Under the pieces are notes generated by a model. That model worked only from the letters and a program-made list of their open reading frames with translations, did no database searches and was not told the DNA's origin. 19,786 nt of DNA from Rhodocyclaceae bacterium UBA1310 (GTDB taxonomy: Bacteria; Pseudomonadota; Gammaproteobacteria; Burkholderiales; Rhodocyclaceae), in the NCBI GenBank assembly GCA_002307175.1, contig DBTS01000104.1:1-19786 (forward strand). The letters are read 5' to 3'. The position numbers and the translations under genes were made by a program. Each line of letters starts with the position of its first letter. The stretch's first letter is position 1. Below are positions 7,624-15,181 of this stretch, in pieces.

Positions 7624-9876
7624 CTACACGGGGTAGCACGCTGGCGGGCCGACCTGTGCAAGTGGTGAGCGCGGATAAAGCTGTCCCGGCACGGGTGCGA
7701 CAATGGCAGCATGGCGCACCGGAAAGTAGGGATTTATCGTGATGCCGGGTGTTCGAACAGGCTCCGGAATGCTGCCGCCGGGAGCAGCATTGGCATCTTC
7801 ATGCCTGTCTTTACCCATGCCACCGGCCACGGCGGGAATGACTGAAGCATCCCGGATTGCGGTGGGCGTACAGTTATTGACACAAGTCCAAGTCCAAGAG
7901 ACCATCAACCCGCCATCGGCCACGCGTTCCTGAGTGCCGCCGGCCCGGTGTGCTGTGGTCAGTGGCGACACGCCCTGGCCTGCAGGCAGACGCCAGGGCG
8001 TGCCGGTGCTGACAGGGTTGCCGGGCGTATGCGCCGGAGTAGCGTGGGCAGGGCGGCGGTGCACTTCCCAGCTCGTGCGGCGCGTCACCAGGGCGCAGCC
8101 GGTGAGCCGCTCGCGCACGCCATACACCACCGCGCCGGGCAGTTCGCCGTAGCGCCCGGGGCGGGCCGGCTGCGGGCACTGGTTGGCGCCGTCCCAGGCT
8201 TCGCCGGCAGAGGTTCGGGCCAGGGTGAGGGCCAGCCCGGCGCGGCTCACGGTAGGCCCACCCTGTATGCGGATGTACTCACGCCAGGCGCCGTCATCGG
8301 CAGCGGCACGGGCGGCCTCGAGCGTGGCGGAGACATCCTCTGCCGCTTCGCGCAGGCGCCGCAGCTCGCGCCACACACCCACTGGCGCACCGCCGATCTG
8401 CTGGAACTGGCGGATGCCGTGGGTGGCCGCCCAGGCCTCGACGCGCGCAGCACCGGTGATGGCATCCTGCCCATAGAGATCGCCCTGCACCTGATAGCCA
8501 TCGATGTTCTTGCTGATGTATTTGGCGATATAGCCGGCGGCGCTGCGTGTGCCATCCATCTCGACGCGCACGAAGCGGCAGGCGTGGCACTTGCGGTGTA
8601 CCTGCGCATTCTCCAGCCGGCGCAGGGCCACGGCATGCGTGTGCTGTGCCTCGGCCCGCCGGGCGTGCGCCGCCCGTGTGGCGACGCGCTGCATGCCCTG
8701 GGCGCGGGTGGTGCGGATCAGCTCGCCCAGCCTTGGTGGCGGCGCAGGCTGATCCGGCGTGTCAATCCGGATGGCATAGCGACGGAATCTGGCGCGAAAG
8801 CGTGCCACGCAGTCTGGCGCCATGAAGAGCAGCAGATGCCAGTGCGGGCAGCCATCCTGATGCGGCTCCGCTACGCGAAAGCCATAGAAGCGGATGTCGC
8901 GCCGTGCGGCCCAGGCGCGAAAGAGTTGCCACGTTTTGCACAGCCACGCCTGCGCCTCGCGTGGGCTGGCGCCGGCAAAACTGGTATTGTGGCCGCCCTG
9001 GGCATGAAAGCGGCTCGGCGCCGTCAGCGTGACGAATTCCGCCACATGCCCCAGTTCCCGCGCCAGTGCCTCGAAGCCCGCCACGCGCGTCATCAGTTCG
9101 CTGCGGCGGATGCGCGGATTGGCATTGCTGTGCTCGGCCAGCTCGGCCAGCGTGAGCACCTCGCCATCCTGATTCACCATCTCCACGCGGGCCAGCGCCC
9201 GGGCGGCGCGGCGTTGCTGCTGGCGGCGGCGCCGGCAGGCCACATCCGACGCATACTTCTCGCCTGCCGCGTGCACATAGCCCAGCGCAATCGCATGCTG
9301 CTCCACCAGCCGGGCGTGCTGGGCGCGCAGGCGCCGGCGCCACCAGTGCCCATCCTGCATGCGGGCGAGGGCCGGGGCGGCTTCCGCCTCCAGCGCCTCG
9401 CGCAGCGCAGGCAAGCCGCAGAAAATCAGGATGAATGCCAAAGGGATTTTTGTGTCGCGCAGTGCCAGCGGCAGGTGCGGGGGTGTGATGCCGCGTGCCC
9501 GGCAGAAGCGCTCTGCTGCCGCATGGCGCGCCAGCACCGAGCCATCCGTCACTGCGCCCGCCAGGCGCAGGCACTGCCCGGCCAGATCATCCGCCTTGAT
9601 GCATATATCATCATCCGTGGCAGAGATCGGCAACAGCAGGCCGCGCATGCTCTGCGTGGTGCGGCGCAGCCAGGTGTTTGCGGCGAACTCGCTGTGGCGG
9701 GCCTTCTCCAGGTAGCGCTGATGCAGGCGTGCCTGCCACGCTGCCGGAGCCAGATCCAGGTGCGAGCGCAGCCAGGCCTCGTCATAGGCCGCTGTGCCGG
9801 GGCGCAGCCAGCGCCCGTCGGGTGCCTTGAGCCAGGAGTGGTGCCCTGGCGGGTGAGCCTGCGTCGGCGTGGGCAT
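7624..9876 (-). CDS. A: GpA-like replication initiation endonuclease (rolling-circle, HUH)
   Basis: GpA nicks the phage origin in cis and starts rolling-circle replication by linking covalently to the 5' end. The 750-residue product matches the P2 GpA length (761). The metal-binding HUH motif PHWHLLLF has His345 and His347. The paired active tyrosines lie in YIAKYISKNIDG at Tyr449 and Tyr453, almost the same numbers as Tyr450 and Tyr454 of P2 GpA. A C-x2-C pair (CHAC) precedes them. The ATG is 7 bases after the ogr stop, with GAGG upstream, so it should be translated from the ogr transcript. The last ~110 residues are low in recognisable structure and differ in composition from the rest. The P2 origin lies inside its own A gene, and the same may hold here. 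Confidence 0.92.
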   Translation of the reverse strand: MPTPTQAHPPGHHSWLKAPDGRWLRPGTAAYDEAWLRSHLDLAPAAWQARLHQRYLEKARHSEFAANTWLRRTTQSMRGLLLPISATDDDICIKADDLAGQCLRLAGAVTDGSVLARHAAAERFCRARGITPPHLPLALRDTKIPLAFILIFCGLPALREALEAEAAPALARMQDGHWWRRRLRAQHARLVEQHAIALGYVHAAGEKYASDVACRRRRQQQRRAARALARVEMVNQDGEVLTLAELAEHSNANPRIRRSELMTRVAGFEALARELGHVAEFVTLTAPSRFHAQGGHNTSFAGASPREAQAWLCKTWQLFRAWAARRDIRFYGFRVAEPHQDGCPHWHLLLFMAPDCVARFRARFRRYAIRIDTPDQPAPPPRLGELIRTTRAQGMQRVATRAAHARRAEAQHTHAVALRRLENAQVHRKCHACRFVRVEMDGTRSAAGYIAKYISKNIDGYQVQGDLYGQDAITGAARVEAWAATHGIRQFQQIGGAPVGVWRELRRLREAAEDVSATLEAARAAADDGAWREYIRIQGGPTVSRAGLALTLARTSAGEAWDGANQCPQPARPGRYGELPGAVVYGVRERLTGCALVTRRTSWEVHRRPAHATPAHTPGNPVSTGTPWRLPAGQGVSPLTTAHRAGGTQERVADGGLMVSWTWTCVNNCTPTAIRDASVIPAVAGGMGKDRHEDANAAPGGSIPEPVRTPGITINPYFPVRHAAIVAPVPGQLYPRSPLAQVGPPACYPV
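7768..7805. repeat. two adjacent hairpin-forming inverted repeats in the 3' part of A
   Basis: AATGCTGC (7768-7775) pairs with GCAGCATT (7784-7791) around eight bases. Immediately next, GGCAT (7792-7796) pairs with ATGCC (7801-7805) around four bases. Both lie in the poorly conserved C-terminal coding part of the replication gene. No T run follows, so they are not an ordinary terminator. Chance formation cannot be excluded at this G+C content. Confidence 0.4.
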
Positions 9877-9883
9877 GCCGGCC

Positions 9884-10168
9884 TCAGTCGCCCGCCGGCT
9901 GGTCTGCCTGCGGCGTCGCCGGGTTGTTGCCGGCTGGCGCCTGCCGGCGCAGGTATTCAGGAATCTTCAGGCCGTGGGCATACGAACCCTCAAACAGGCT
10001 GGCCACGATCTCGCGGTTCACCTTGAAGCGCCCCGGGCAGTTCACGTTCGTGCAGTCAACGTATTCCTCACGCAGCAGATCCGTCACCCGGCGCGAGCTG
10101 CGTATTGTCGTCGGCTCCCCGCACAGCGGGCAGCGCAGCGTTGTGTCGATCACCAGCCAGCGGTTCAT
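9884..10168 (-). CDS. ogr: Ogr/Delta-type zinc-finger activator of late genes
   Basis: Ogr proteins activate late promoters of P2-type phages by contacting RNA polymerase from a site near -55. The 94-residue product has cysteines at 13, 16, 39 and 44, that is C-x2-C-x22-C-x4-C, the Ogr metal-binding pattern, within RCPLCGEP and DCTNVNCPGRFKVNREIV. A proline/alanine-rich tail follows. I chose the ATG at 10168 because GGGAGGGGG precedes it and the conserved part begins there. An in-frame upstream ATG (10264) would add 32 unlikely residues. It overlaps the preceding 24-codon ORF by ATGA and lies 7 bases before A. In P2 ogr follows D and is not joined to A, so this placement is a variation. Confidence 0.9.
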   Translation of the reverse strand: MNRWLVIDTTLRCPLCGEPTTIRSSRRVTDLLREEYVDCTNVNCPGRFKVNREIVASLFEGSYAHGLKIPEYLRRQAPAGNNPATPQADQPAGD

Positions 10169-10239
10169 CGTGCCCCCTCCCGCCACATCAGGCATTTCTG
10201 CGGGCAGGCATTCACGGGTTTGGGCAAAGTCATCAGCAT
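10165..10239 (-). CDS. 24-codon leader ORF translationally overlapped with ogr
   Basis: This ORF has a strong GGGAGG ribosome binding site about 7 bases before its ATG. It starts MLMTLPKP, carries CPQKC at residues 12-16, and ends in TGA overlapping the ogr ATG as ATGA (10165-10168). The strong binding site and stop/start overlap suggest that it is translated and couples ribosomes to ogr. The peptide may matter little beyond that. The two cysteines could bind metal but are too few for a full site alone. I do not recognise a family. Confidence is limited because such a short frame can arise by chance. Confidence 0.5.
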   Translation of the reverse strand: MLMTLPKPVNACPQKCLMWREGAR

Positions 10240-10286
10240 GGGTAGGCCTCCCGGCGACAGTCACACAAGATCAGGCACGTCCCTCC

Positions 10287-10356
10287 GGGCAAGCCGAATT
10301 GGGCAAGCCGAATTGGGCAAGCTCAATTGGGCAAGCCAAGCCGGGCAAATATGCCC
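10287..10356. repeat. 14-base tandem direct repeats upstream of the ogr-A operon
   Basis: GGGCAAGCCGAATT is repeated exactly at 10287-10300 and 10301-10314. A two-mismatch copy follows at 10315-10328 and degenerate copies at 10329-10342 and 10343-10356. The right end merges into a perfect hairpin at 10340-10359. This lies in the gene-free stretch between D (stop at 10521) and the leader ORF (start 10239), about 50 bases before that start. The position suits operator or replication-protein sites controlling ogr-A. The remainder of 10357-10520 shows one imperfect hairpin around 10388-10408 and no gene. Confidence 0.85.
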
Positions 10357-10359
10357 GGC
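10340..10359 (-). terminator. 7-base-pair hairpin after D, possible weak terminator
   Basis: GCCGGGC (10340-10346) pairs perfectly with GCCCGGC (10353-10359) around a six-base A+T loop. On the minus strand it follows D by about 160 bases, and TTGGCTTG comes next rather than a true T run. It could therefore be a weak terminator, a Rho-linked pause site or an operator joined to the tandem repeats. Confidence 0.4.
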
Positions 10360-10520
10360 GCGGAGGGGTATCACGGGGTCGCAGGAGGCCGGCGTTTTTG
10401 CCTGGCCGACAGATACTCCGCGACACCGTGGGTGATGCACAGCCTAGTGCCTCATGCCGCTGCGAGACAGCCCCACAGACGGTGCACAGGCCCGCTCTCC
10501 CCCAGCCCGCCTTGCCAGCC

Positions 10521-11738
10521 TCAGCCGCTGAGTGCTTCCGGCTTCAACTCGAATTCGAAGGTCGAGGTAAATTTCTCGCCCGTGAGGTTGTGCGTGCACT
10601 TCGTGATGATCCACCTGGCCGCATCAATCTCCGGCTTGAAGCCTGAGACGCTCACCGGCAGCTCCGGAAACAGTTCCGGATGCGCAATCGCGGCACTGAT
10701 GCCGAGCTTCGCCGCGCCGCGCTGCAGGCGCTGCCATTCCGCCCGGGCGGCGCGCTCGGCTGCCTCCCGGTTGGCGTAGGTGTGGCGCAGTACCTTGGTT
10801 TTTGTCTTGGTTTTCTTGGAGGTGGAGGTAGAGGTGGAGGTAGAGTCAGTGTCAGATTCCGAGTCGGAGTCGGATTCAGATTCAGCGTCTGTGGTACTGG
10901 CCGCCTTTGTCGTGGTGGTTTTTGTGCCCGTTGCCGTATCTTCCGCGCTGCCCTGGTGAATGCCGTCAGCATCAACGGTGATGCTCTCCTGCGTGGCGCC
11001 CTTGATGTTCTGGTAATACGCCTGCACCGCCCCCACGGCTTCTGCGGCAGAGATGCTGTAGCTGTGCGAATCGCCCCAGCTGCGTGTCAGCGTGGTGGTG
11101 GGAAACGCAATCCCGGTGGCCGATTGCGCCTCGCCGGCCGACATGAACAGGAGCATGCCCTTCTTCACCGTGGCAATCGCATCATGATCCTGCGCCAGGC
11201 GGGTGAGCAGGTTCACATCCGACTCATTGGTCTGATCCACATGCTCCAGCACGATGCCCGCCAGCGCGGCAGACACCTTCGGCGTGAGATCGTTGGCCGC
11301 TGCGATGCTCGCCACAATGTCCGCAATCGTCTTGCCGTTCCAGCTCTTCTCCTTTTTCGTGGAGAGCCCGGCGCGCAGATTCGCACTCTTGCCATTCAGC
11401 GTGATCTTGTCTGGCGTGCCCTCATGCTTCACGTCATCCACGATATAGCTGCCCTTGTCGATCAGTGCCTGCCCGGCCCAGCCCAGCGCCAGTTCGATAG
11501 TCACCCCGCGGGCGGGGATGGCGAGCAGCCCATCCGAATCACTGAGCACGATGGACAGCGAATCCGCCTCGAAACCACGGTTATCGGTCAGCGTAAGAGA
11601 GAGCAGGCGGTTATTGAAGTTCGACGAGATATCCTTGCCGTCCAGCTTGATGGCATATGCTGGCGCTGGCTGGGCCGACCCCGCTGCGCCCTTGAGCATG
11701 GCCGTCGCCTGCGAGGTGAGCGAATCGGTAAGGCTCAT
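10521..11738 (-). CDS. D: tail protein D (late control protein D family, baseplate hub-like)
   Basis: GpD of P2 is a structural tail protein of the T4 gp27-like hub fold, historically named late control protein D. The 405-residue protein starts with a short leader and then PAYAIKLDGKDISSNFNNRLLSLTLTDNRGFEADSL, the family's signature N-terminal region, followed by the GWAGQ and KSANLRAG segments. It ends with WIITKCTHNLTGEKFTSTFEFEL, typical of the family C-terminus. Residues about 270-314 form an unusual linker of Thr, Ser, Asp, Glu and Lys repeats that separates the body from the C-terminal part. The ATG overlaps the U stop as ATGA, so it is coupled to U. It is the last gene of the FI-to-D tail operon. 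Confidence 0.93.
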   Translation of the reverse strand: MSLTDSLTSQATAMLKGAAGSAQPAPAYAIKLDGKDISSNFNNRLLSLTLTDNRGFEADSLSIVLSDSDGLLAIPARGVTIELALGWAGQALIDKGSYIVDDVKHEGTPDKITLNGKSANLRAGLSTKKEKSWNGKTIADIVASIAAANDLTPKVSAALAGIVLEHVDQTNESDVNLLTRLAQDHDAIATVKKGMLLFMSAGEAQSATGIAFPTTTLTRSWGDSHSYSISAAEAVGAVQAYYQNIKGATQESITVDADGIHQGSAEDTATGTKTTTTKAASTTDAESESDSDSESDTDSTSTSTSTSKKTKTKTKVLRHTYANREAAERAARAEWQRLQRGAAKLGISAAIAHPELFPELPVSVSGFKPEIDAARWIITKCTHNLTGEKFTSTFEFELKPEALSG

Positions 11739-12178
11739 GCCTGCCCCCCCACACCGGCTATCGACGTGAGCAGGCCCATGACCAGCCCGGTCTTGTTATC
11801 CACGCGCCGGAGCGAGAGCGTGAACTCAATCTTGCGCGGCGTGCCATCCGGGAAAAACGCTGTGCGCGTCGTATCCAGCGAAAGGATCACGTACTCCCCG
11901 TAAATCTTGAAGTCGCCGCCAATCAACTGATACCGCTTGCCCGTGTTCGCCATCGCCTCCAGCGCCTCCAGCGACACCCGCCCCAGCGTTGCAATGGCCG
12001 GGTAAGTGGTGCCGCTCAGCGTGATGCTTTCCTCCTCCACCCCGAGAAACTGGTGCGCCGCACGCGCGCCCACACGTGCCGAGGCAGCGTGGCGCCACTT
12101 CACGCTGCGCTTGAGGTTATCAAACGAAGTGGTGTTGATCGAGAACACAAACATTCCCAACGCCATCATGACCTGCAT
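11735..12178 (-). CDS. U: tail protein U
   Basis: GpU is a P2 tail protein, probably a tail-terminator or end component of the contractile tail. The 147-residue product contains MALGMFVFSINTTSFDNLKR near the start and a central GRVSLEALEAMANTGKRYQL, both patterns of the GpU family. An acidic ligand-facing end is absent and no membrane segment is seen. The ATG at 12178 has GGAGG five bases upstream. ATG codons four and five residues in are alternatives, closer to the start of P2 GpU. It overlaps the upstream Zn-ribbon gene by 13 bases and D by four. Confidence 0.92.
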   Translation of the reverse strand: MQVMMALGMFVFSINTTSFDNLKRSVKWRHAASARVGARAAHQFLGVEEESITLSGTTYPAIATLGRVSLEALEAMANTGKRYQLIGGDFKIYGEYVILSLDTTRTAFFPDGTPRKIEFTLSLRRVDNKTGLVMGLLTSIAGVGGQA

Positions 12179-12375
12179 GTTGCCTCCTTGCGGGCGCGTG
12201 CCTCACGCTCCCAGTCTTCACGGCAATCCCGGTTGCACCAGCGCACCCCCTGCGCCACCGCCTCGCCGCAGAACACGCAATGGCCCGTGGCCGGTGGCCC
12301 GGCGGGCTTGCGGAAGCCCAGGGCGAGCTGGCGGCGCAGCTCCTCGAATTCCGCCGCCCTGTCAAAATCGTCCAT
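12166..12375 (-). CDS. small Zn-ribbon protein between T and U
   Basis: This 69-residue protein has an acidic helical start (MDDFDRAAEFEELRRQLAL) and then four cysteines at 33, 36, 47 and 51. They form C-x2-CG-x9-C-x3-C within HCVFCGEAV and RWCNRDC, followed by a charged helix. The pattern suggests a single zinc ribbon of the DUF2116-like kind. The ATG at 12375 is one base after the T stop and has GAGG at a good distance. The end overlaps U by 13 bases, so it is fully embedded in the tail operon. P2 itself has no gene here. A tail-assembly or regulatory role is possible but nothing in the sequence decides it. A DksA/TraR-type finger was considered, but the cysteine spacing and length fit less well. 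Confidence 0.75.
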   Translation of the reverse strand: MDDFDRAAEFEELRRQLALGFRKPAGPPATGHCVFCGEAVAQGVRWCNRDCREDWEREARARKEATCRS

Positions 12376-12376
12376 C

Positions 12377-15181
12377 TCAGTCCTCATCCCCCAGGCGGGC
12401 ACCATCCTGCGAATGCGTCAGCGCCCCGAACTTCTGCGCCACCAGATCCGCCAGCGCCCGCTCATCCATCCCCGCCGAAGGGTAGATGTTGAACACGAAA
12501 CTCCCCCCTGTCATGGCACCGCCACCAGCCCCGGCCATGCCCAACCCGCCCATCTGGATCGGCGACATATCCGCGCCTATCCTCCCGATGGCCGCCGAGC
12601 CCGCCGAAACCAGCTGGTCTCCCATATCCAGAATCGTCCCCAGCGGCCCATCCTGCGCCGCCTGCAGCCCCGCATCCAGGCCCGCCATGGTGAAATTCCC
12701 CAGCTCCGCGAACACCGCAGAAGGCGAGTGAATGCCAAGAATCGCCTTGAAGCGGCTGACCAACCCGCTGCCGGCGCCCTCGATAGACTGCAGCACCGTA
12801 CTCAGGCCATTGGTGATGCCATTCCCCAGCCCACCCAGAATCATCCCGCCGAACTCCGTGAACTTCGCCGGCATCTCGGTTCCCAGATACGTCATCACTG
12901 TCGTGAAAGCCGAAGTAACCAGATCCAGTGGCGACCAGCTGGTAAAGAAATCTCCGATGGCCGACACTCCGCCAGAGAAACTCGTCGAAATGCCGCTCCA
13001 CAGATCCGAGAAAAAGCCTGTCACCGCATCCCAGGCGCTCATGATCGGGTCCAGCGGCGACCAGGTAGAGAAGAAATCCCCGATGGCTGACACCCCATCA
13101 AAGGCGCTCGTCAAAACGCCATCCCACAGATCCGAGAAGAAGCCCGTCACCGCATCCCAGGCCGCGCTGATCGAATCGAGTGGTGACCAGCCATCAAAGA
13201 AGCCGCTGATCGCATCGACGCCATTGGAGATATCGGTGGAGATGCCGTTCCACAGATCAGAGAAGAAGCTGCTGACAGCATCCCAGGCAGCGCTGATCGC
13301 ATCCAGCGGCGACCAGCCAGACAGAAAGCCCAGGACTGCATTGATACCAGCAAGCACCATCTTCGAGAGATCATCCAGCAGCTTCGCCACGTACGCATTC
13401 GCTTCTTCCCATCCCTTGGAGATCAGGCTCAGCGGATTCCATTTCACCAGGAAATCCACGATAGGCTGCAGATACGGCATGATCGCATCGAGCAGAGCAC
13501 TGAACAGGCCGGCGAAGAATTCCTTCAGGGGCTCCCATGCCTTCATCAGCTGGACGACCACACCGATGAAGGGGAAGATGAAGTTCAGCAGCGGATACTT
13601 GGTGAACAGGTTGCTGATGTAGGAAAAGATGGCCCCGAAAAAAGTTTTGATCGGTTCCCAGAAAGTGATCAGCAGTGTGGCTGCAATGGCAATGCCCGCA
13701 ATGGTCGCACCGATCGGGTTGGTCATCATGAAGGTTGAGAGTGCCGTAAATGCCGTTCGGATCACTGTCAGGCCGGCAGTGAAAGCCGTTGCTGCAGTCC
13801 GAAATCCGCTTATGGCGCTGCTTACCGCCATGATAGGCGCGAGCAGGGCGGCCGCACCGGTGAGCAGACCGCCAAACACACCGAGCAGGATGCCGATCCG
13901 CGAGATGATCTGCATGATCCATTGCACCAGCTCCGGATGCGCCTTGGCCCAGTCGTTGGTGGCAGTCGTCAGGCTGGTGATGAAGCCCAGCAACTGCTTG
14001 GCCTGCGGCGCGAGCGCCGATCCCAGCGTCGAAAGCAAGCCATCGAGGCCTTCGCCCGCATTCGCCTGCATCTCCTTGAGTGTGCCCGCCTGCTGATTCA
14101 CGCGCGCCTGCAGATCTGCCTGCGCGGCCATCTTCATCTGCACTTCCGTGTAACCGCCGACGCCCTTGTCTATCATTGCCGACACCACGGTCAGCGTATC
14201 CTTGTCATCGCCGAACATGCTCTTGAGCACGGATTCGCGCTTCTCGCCGCCCAGGCTCTTGAGCTTGGCGAACTGCGCCACGATCTGGTCAATGTTGGCC
14301 AGGCCGCCCGCGCCATCGCCAAAGTCCAGCGAAATCCCGCTGGAAGCCGCCGCCTGCTTGATTTTGTCGGTTTTCTGCAGACTTGCGAACATGTTCTGAT
14401 ACGCCTTGCCCGCAGCTTCCCCGGCCACGCCCGCCTGATTCGCCATCACCAGCAGCGGGGTAAGCGCCTGCGCCCCGGCCAGGCCCTGCTGCTTGAGCTG
14501 CCCCAGCACCGGCGACATCGCCGAAAATGCCTTGAGCATGTCGTTCTGATCCACGCCAGCGTGGAAGGCGCGCTGCACCACATCCGCCAGGCCGTTCATA
14601 TCCTTCGTGCCAGTCTGCGTGGCCTGCTGCAGCTTCAGCGCGAAGCTGGCCGCCTCGCCTGCAGGCATCTTCAGCGCCGTGGCCAGATTCGCCGTGCTGC
14701 TGCCCAGCCCGCCCAGCACATCCTGGGCGCTGGCGCCATTGCGCATCAGCGTCGCCAGCATCGCCTCAAAATCTGCCGTGGTGCCGGGCAGCGTCTGCCC
14801 CAGGCGGGTCGCCAGTGCATCCACGGCCTCGAAAGTCTTCGGTGTGCCGGCAGCGTTGCTCATCTGCGCCTTCAGCCCCGCCACCGCATCCTCTGCCTTG
14901 GCATACGCCTCCAGCGGCGCCTTCACCGCCCCCATCACATTGCCGCCTGCCGAGCTGAGCGCGCTGCCAGCCTTGGAGAGCGCCTCCTGCCCGGCCCCCA
15001 CCTTATCCAGCGCTTCCTTCAGCGCCTTGGCCGCCGGGGTGGCGCCGGCGAGTTTGTCCTGCACCTCCTCGACACTCTTGGAGAACAGCTTGAGATCGTC
15101 GAGCATCGTGCTCAGCGGCTTGGTCAGCTTCTCCATCGCCGCATAAATGTCATCGAGTGTCTGCGCGTTAACCGCCATCAT
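12377..15181 (-). CDS. T: tail tape measure protein T
   Basis: The tape measure sets tail length and is packed inside the tube. The 934-residue protein begins with a helical coiled region (about 1-120) and continues with the TP901-type core (about 120-390, for example LPGTTADFEAMLATLMRNG and GVAGEAAGKAYQNMFASLQK). A hydrophobic, helix-rich stretch (about 420-560: IMQIISRIGILLGVFGGLLTG) comes next. A block of 42-residue repeats lies at 581-748, and the glycine-rich C-terminal region carries GSFVFNIYPSAG. It starts at 15181, where ATGA overlaps the E+E' stop; the next codon is also ATG (15178). The GGAGG site is very close to both. It is the largest gene of the tail operon, longer than P2 T (815), implying a somewhat longer tail. 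Confidence 0.95.
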   Translation of the reverse strand: MMAVNAQTLDDIYAAMEKLTKPLSTMLDDLKLFSKSVEEVQDKLAGATPAAKALKEALDKVGAGQEALSKAGSALSSAGGNVMGAVKAPLEAYAKAEDAVAGLKAQMSNAAGTPKTFEAVDALATRLGQTLPGTTADFEAMLATLMRNGASAQDVLGGLGSSTANLATALKMPAGEAASFALKLQQATQTGTKDMNGLADVVQRAFHAGVDQNDMLKAFSAMSPVLGQLKQQGLAGAQALTPLLVMANQAGVAGEAAGKAYQNMFASLQKTDKIKQAAASSGISLDFGDGAGGLANIDQIVAQFAKLKSLGGEKRESVLKSMFGDDKDTLTVVSAMIDKGVGGYTEVQMKMAAQADLQARVNQQAGTLKEMQANAGEGLDGLLSTLGSALAPQAKQLLGFITSLTTATNDWAKAHPELVQWIMQIISRIGILLGVFGGLLTGAAALLAPIMAVSSAISGFRTAATAFTAGLTVIRTAFTALSTFMMTNPIGATIAGIAIAATLLITFWEPIKTFFGAIFSYISNLFTKYPLLNFIFPFIGVVVQLMKAWEPLKEFFAGLFSALLDAIMPYLQPIVDFLVKWNPLSLISKGWEEANAYVAKLLDDLSKMVLAGINAVLGFLSGWSPLDAISAAWDAVSSFFSDLWNGISTDISNGVDAISGFFDGWSPLDSISAAWDAVTGFFSDLWDGVLTSAFDGVSAIGDFFSTWSPLDPIMSAWDAVTGFFSDLWSGISTSFSGGVSAIGDFFTSWSPLDLVTSAFTTVMTYLGTEMPAKFTEFGGMILGGLGNGITNGLSTVLQSIEGAGSGLVSRFKAILGIHSPSAVFAELGNFTMAGLDAGLQAAQDGPLGTILDMGDQLVSAGSAAIGRIGADMSPIQMGGLGMAGAGGGAMTGGSFVFNIYPSAGMDERALADLVAQKFGALTHSQDGARLGDED
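12938..13441 (-). repeat. four tandem 126-base (42-residue) repeats inside the tape measure gene
   Basis: Copies begin at Trp codons at 13441, 13315, 13189 and 13063, each exactly 126 bases apart, with a fifth partial copy from 12937. Copies two to four share WSPLD, AWDAV, FFSDLW and a GV-x-AI-x-x-FF ending. The first copy keeps the spacing and the start WNPLSLIS but has diverged. Regular Trp/Phe spacing is typical of tape measure proteins, and repeat number is expected to scale with tail length. Confidence 0.9.

Noticed and set aside
7739..7933. 64-codon + strand ORF near the end of A
   Set aside because: No ribosome binding site and no family resemblance. It lies opposite the continuous A frame.
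7948..10026. 692-codon open frame on the + strand opposite the replication gene
   Set aside because: It is a mirror of a G+C-rich gene's codon pattern. The minus-strand frame has clear GpA motifs, while this one has none and no ribosome binding site.
10287..10356. CRISPR-like array
   Set aside because: The 14-base units are directly tandem with no unique spacers, far too short for CRISPR repeats, and no cas genes are nearby.
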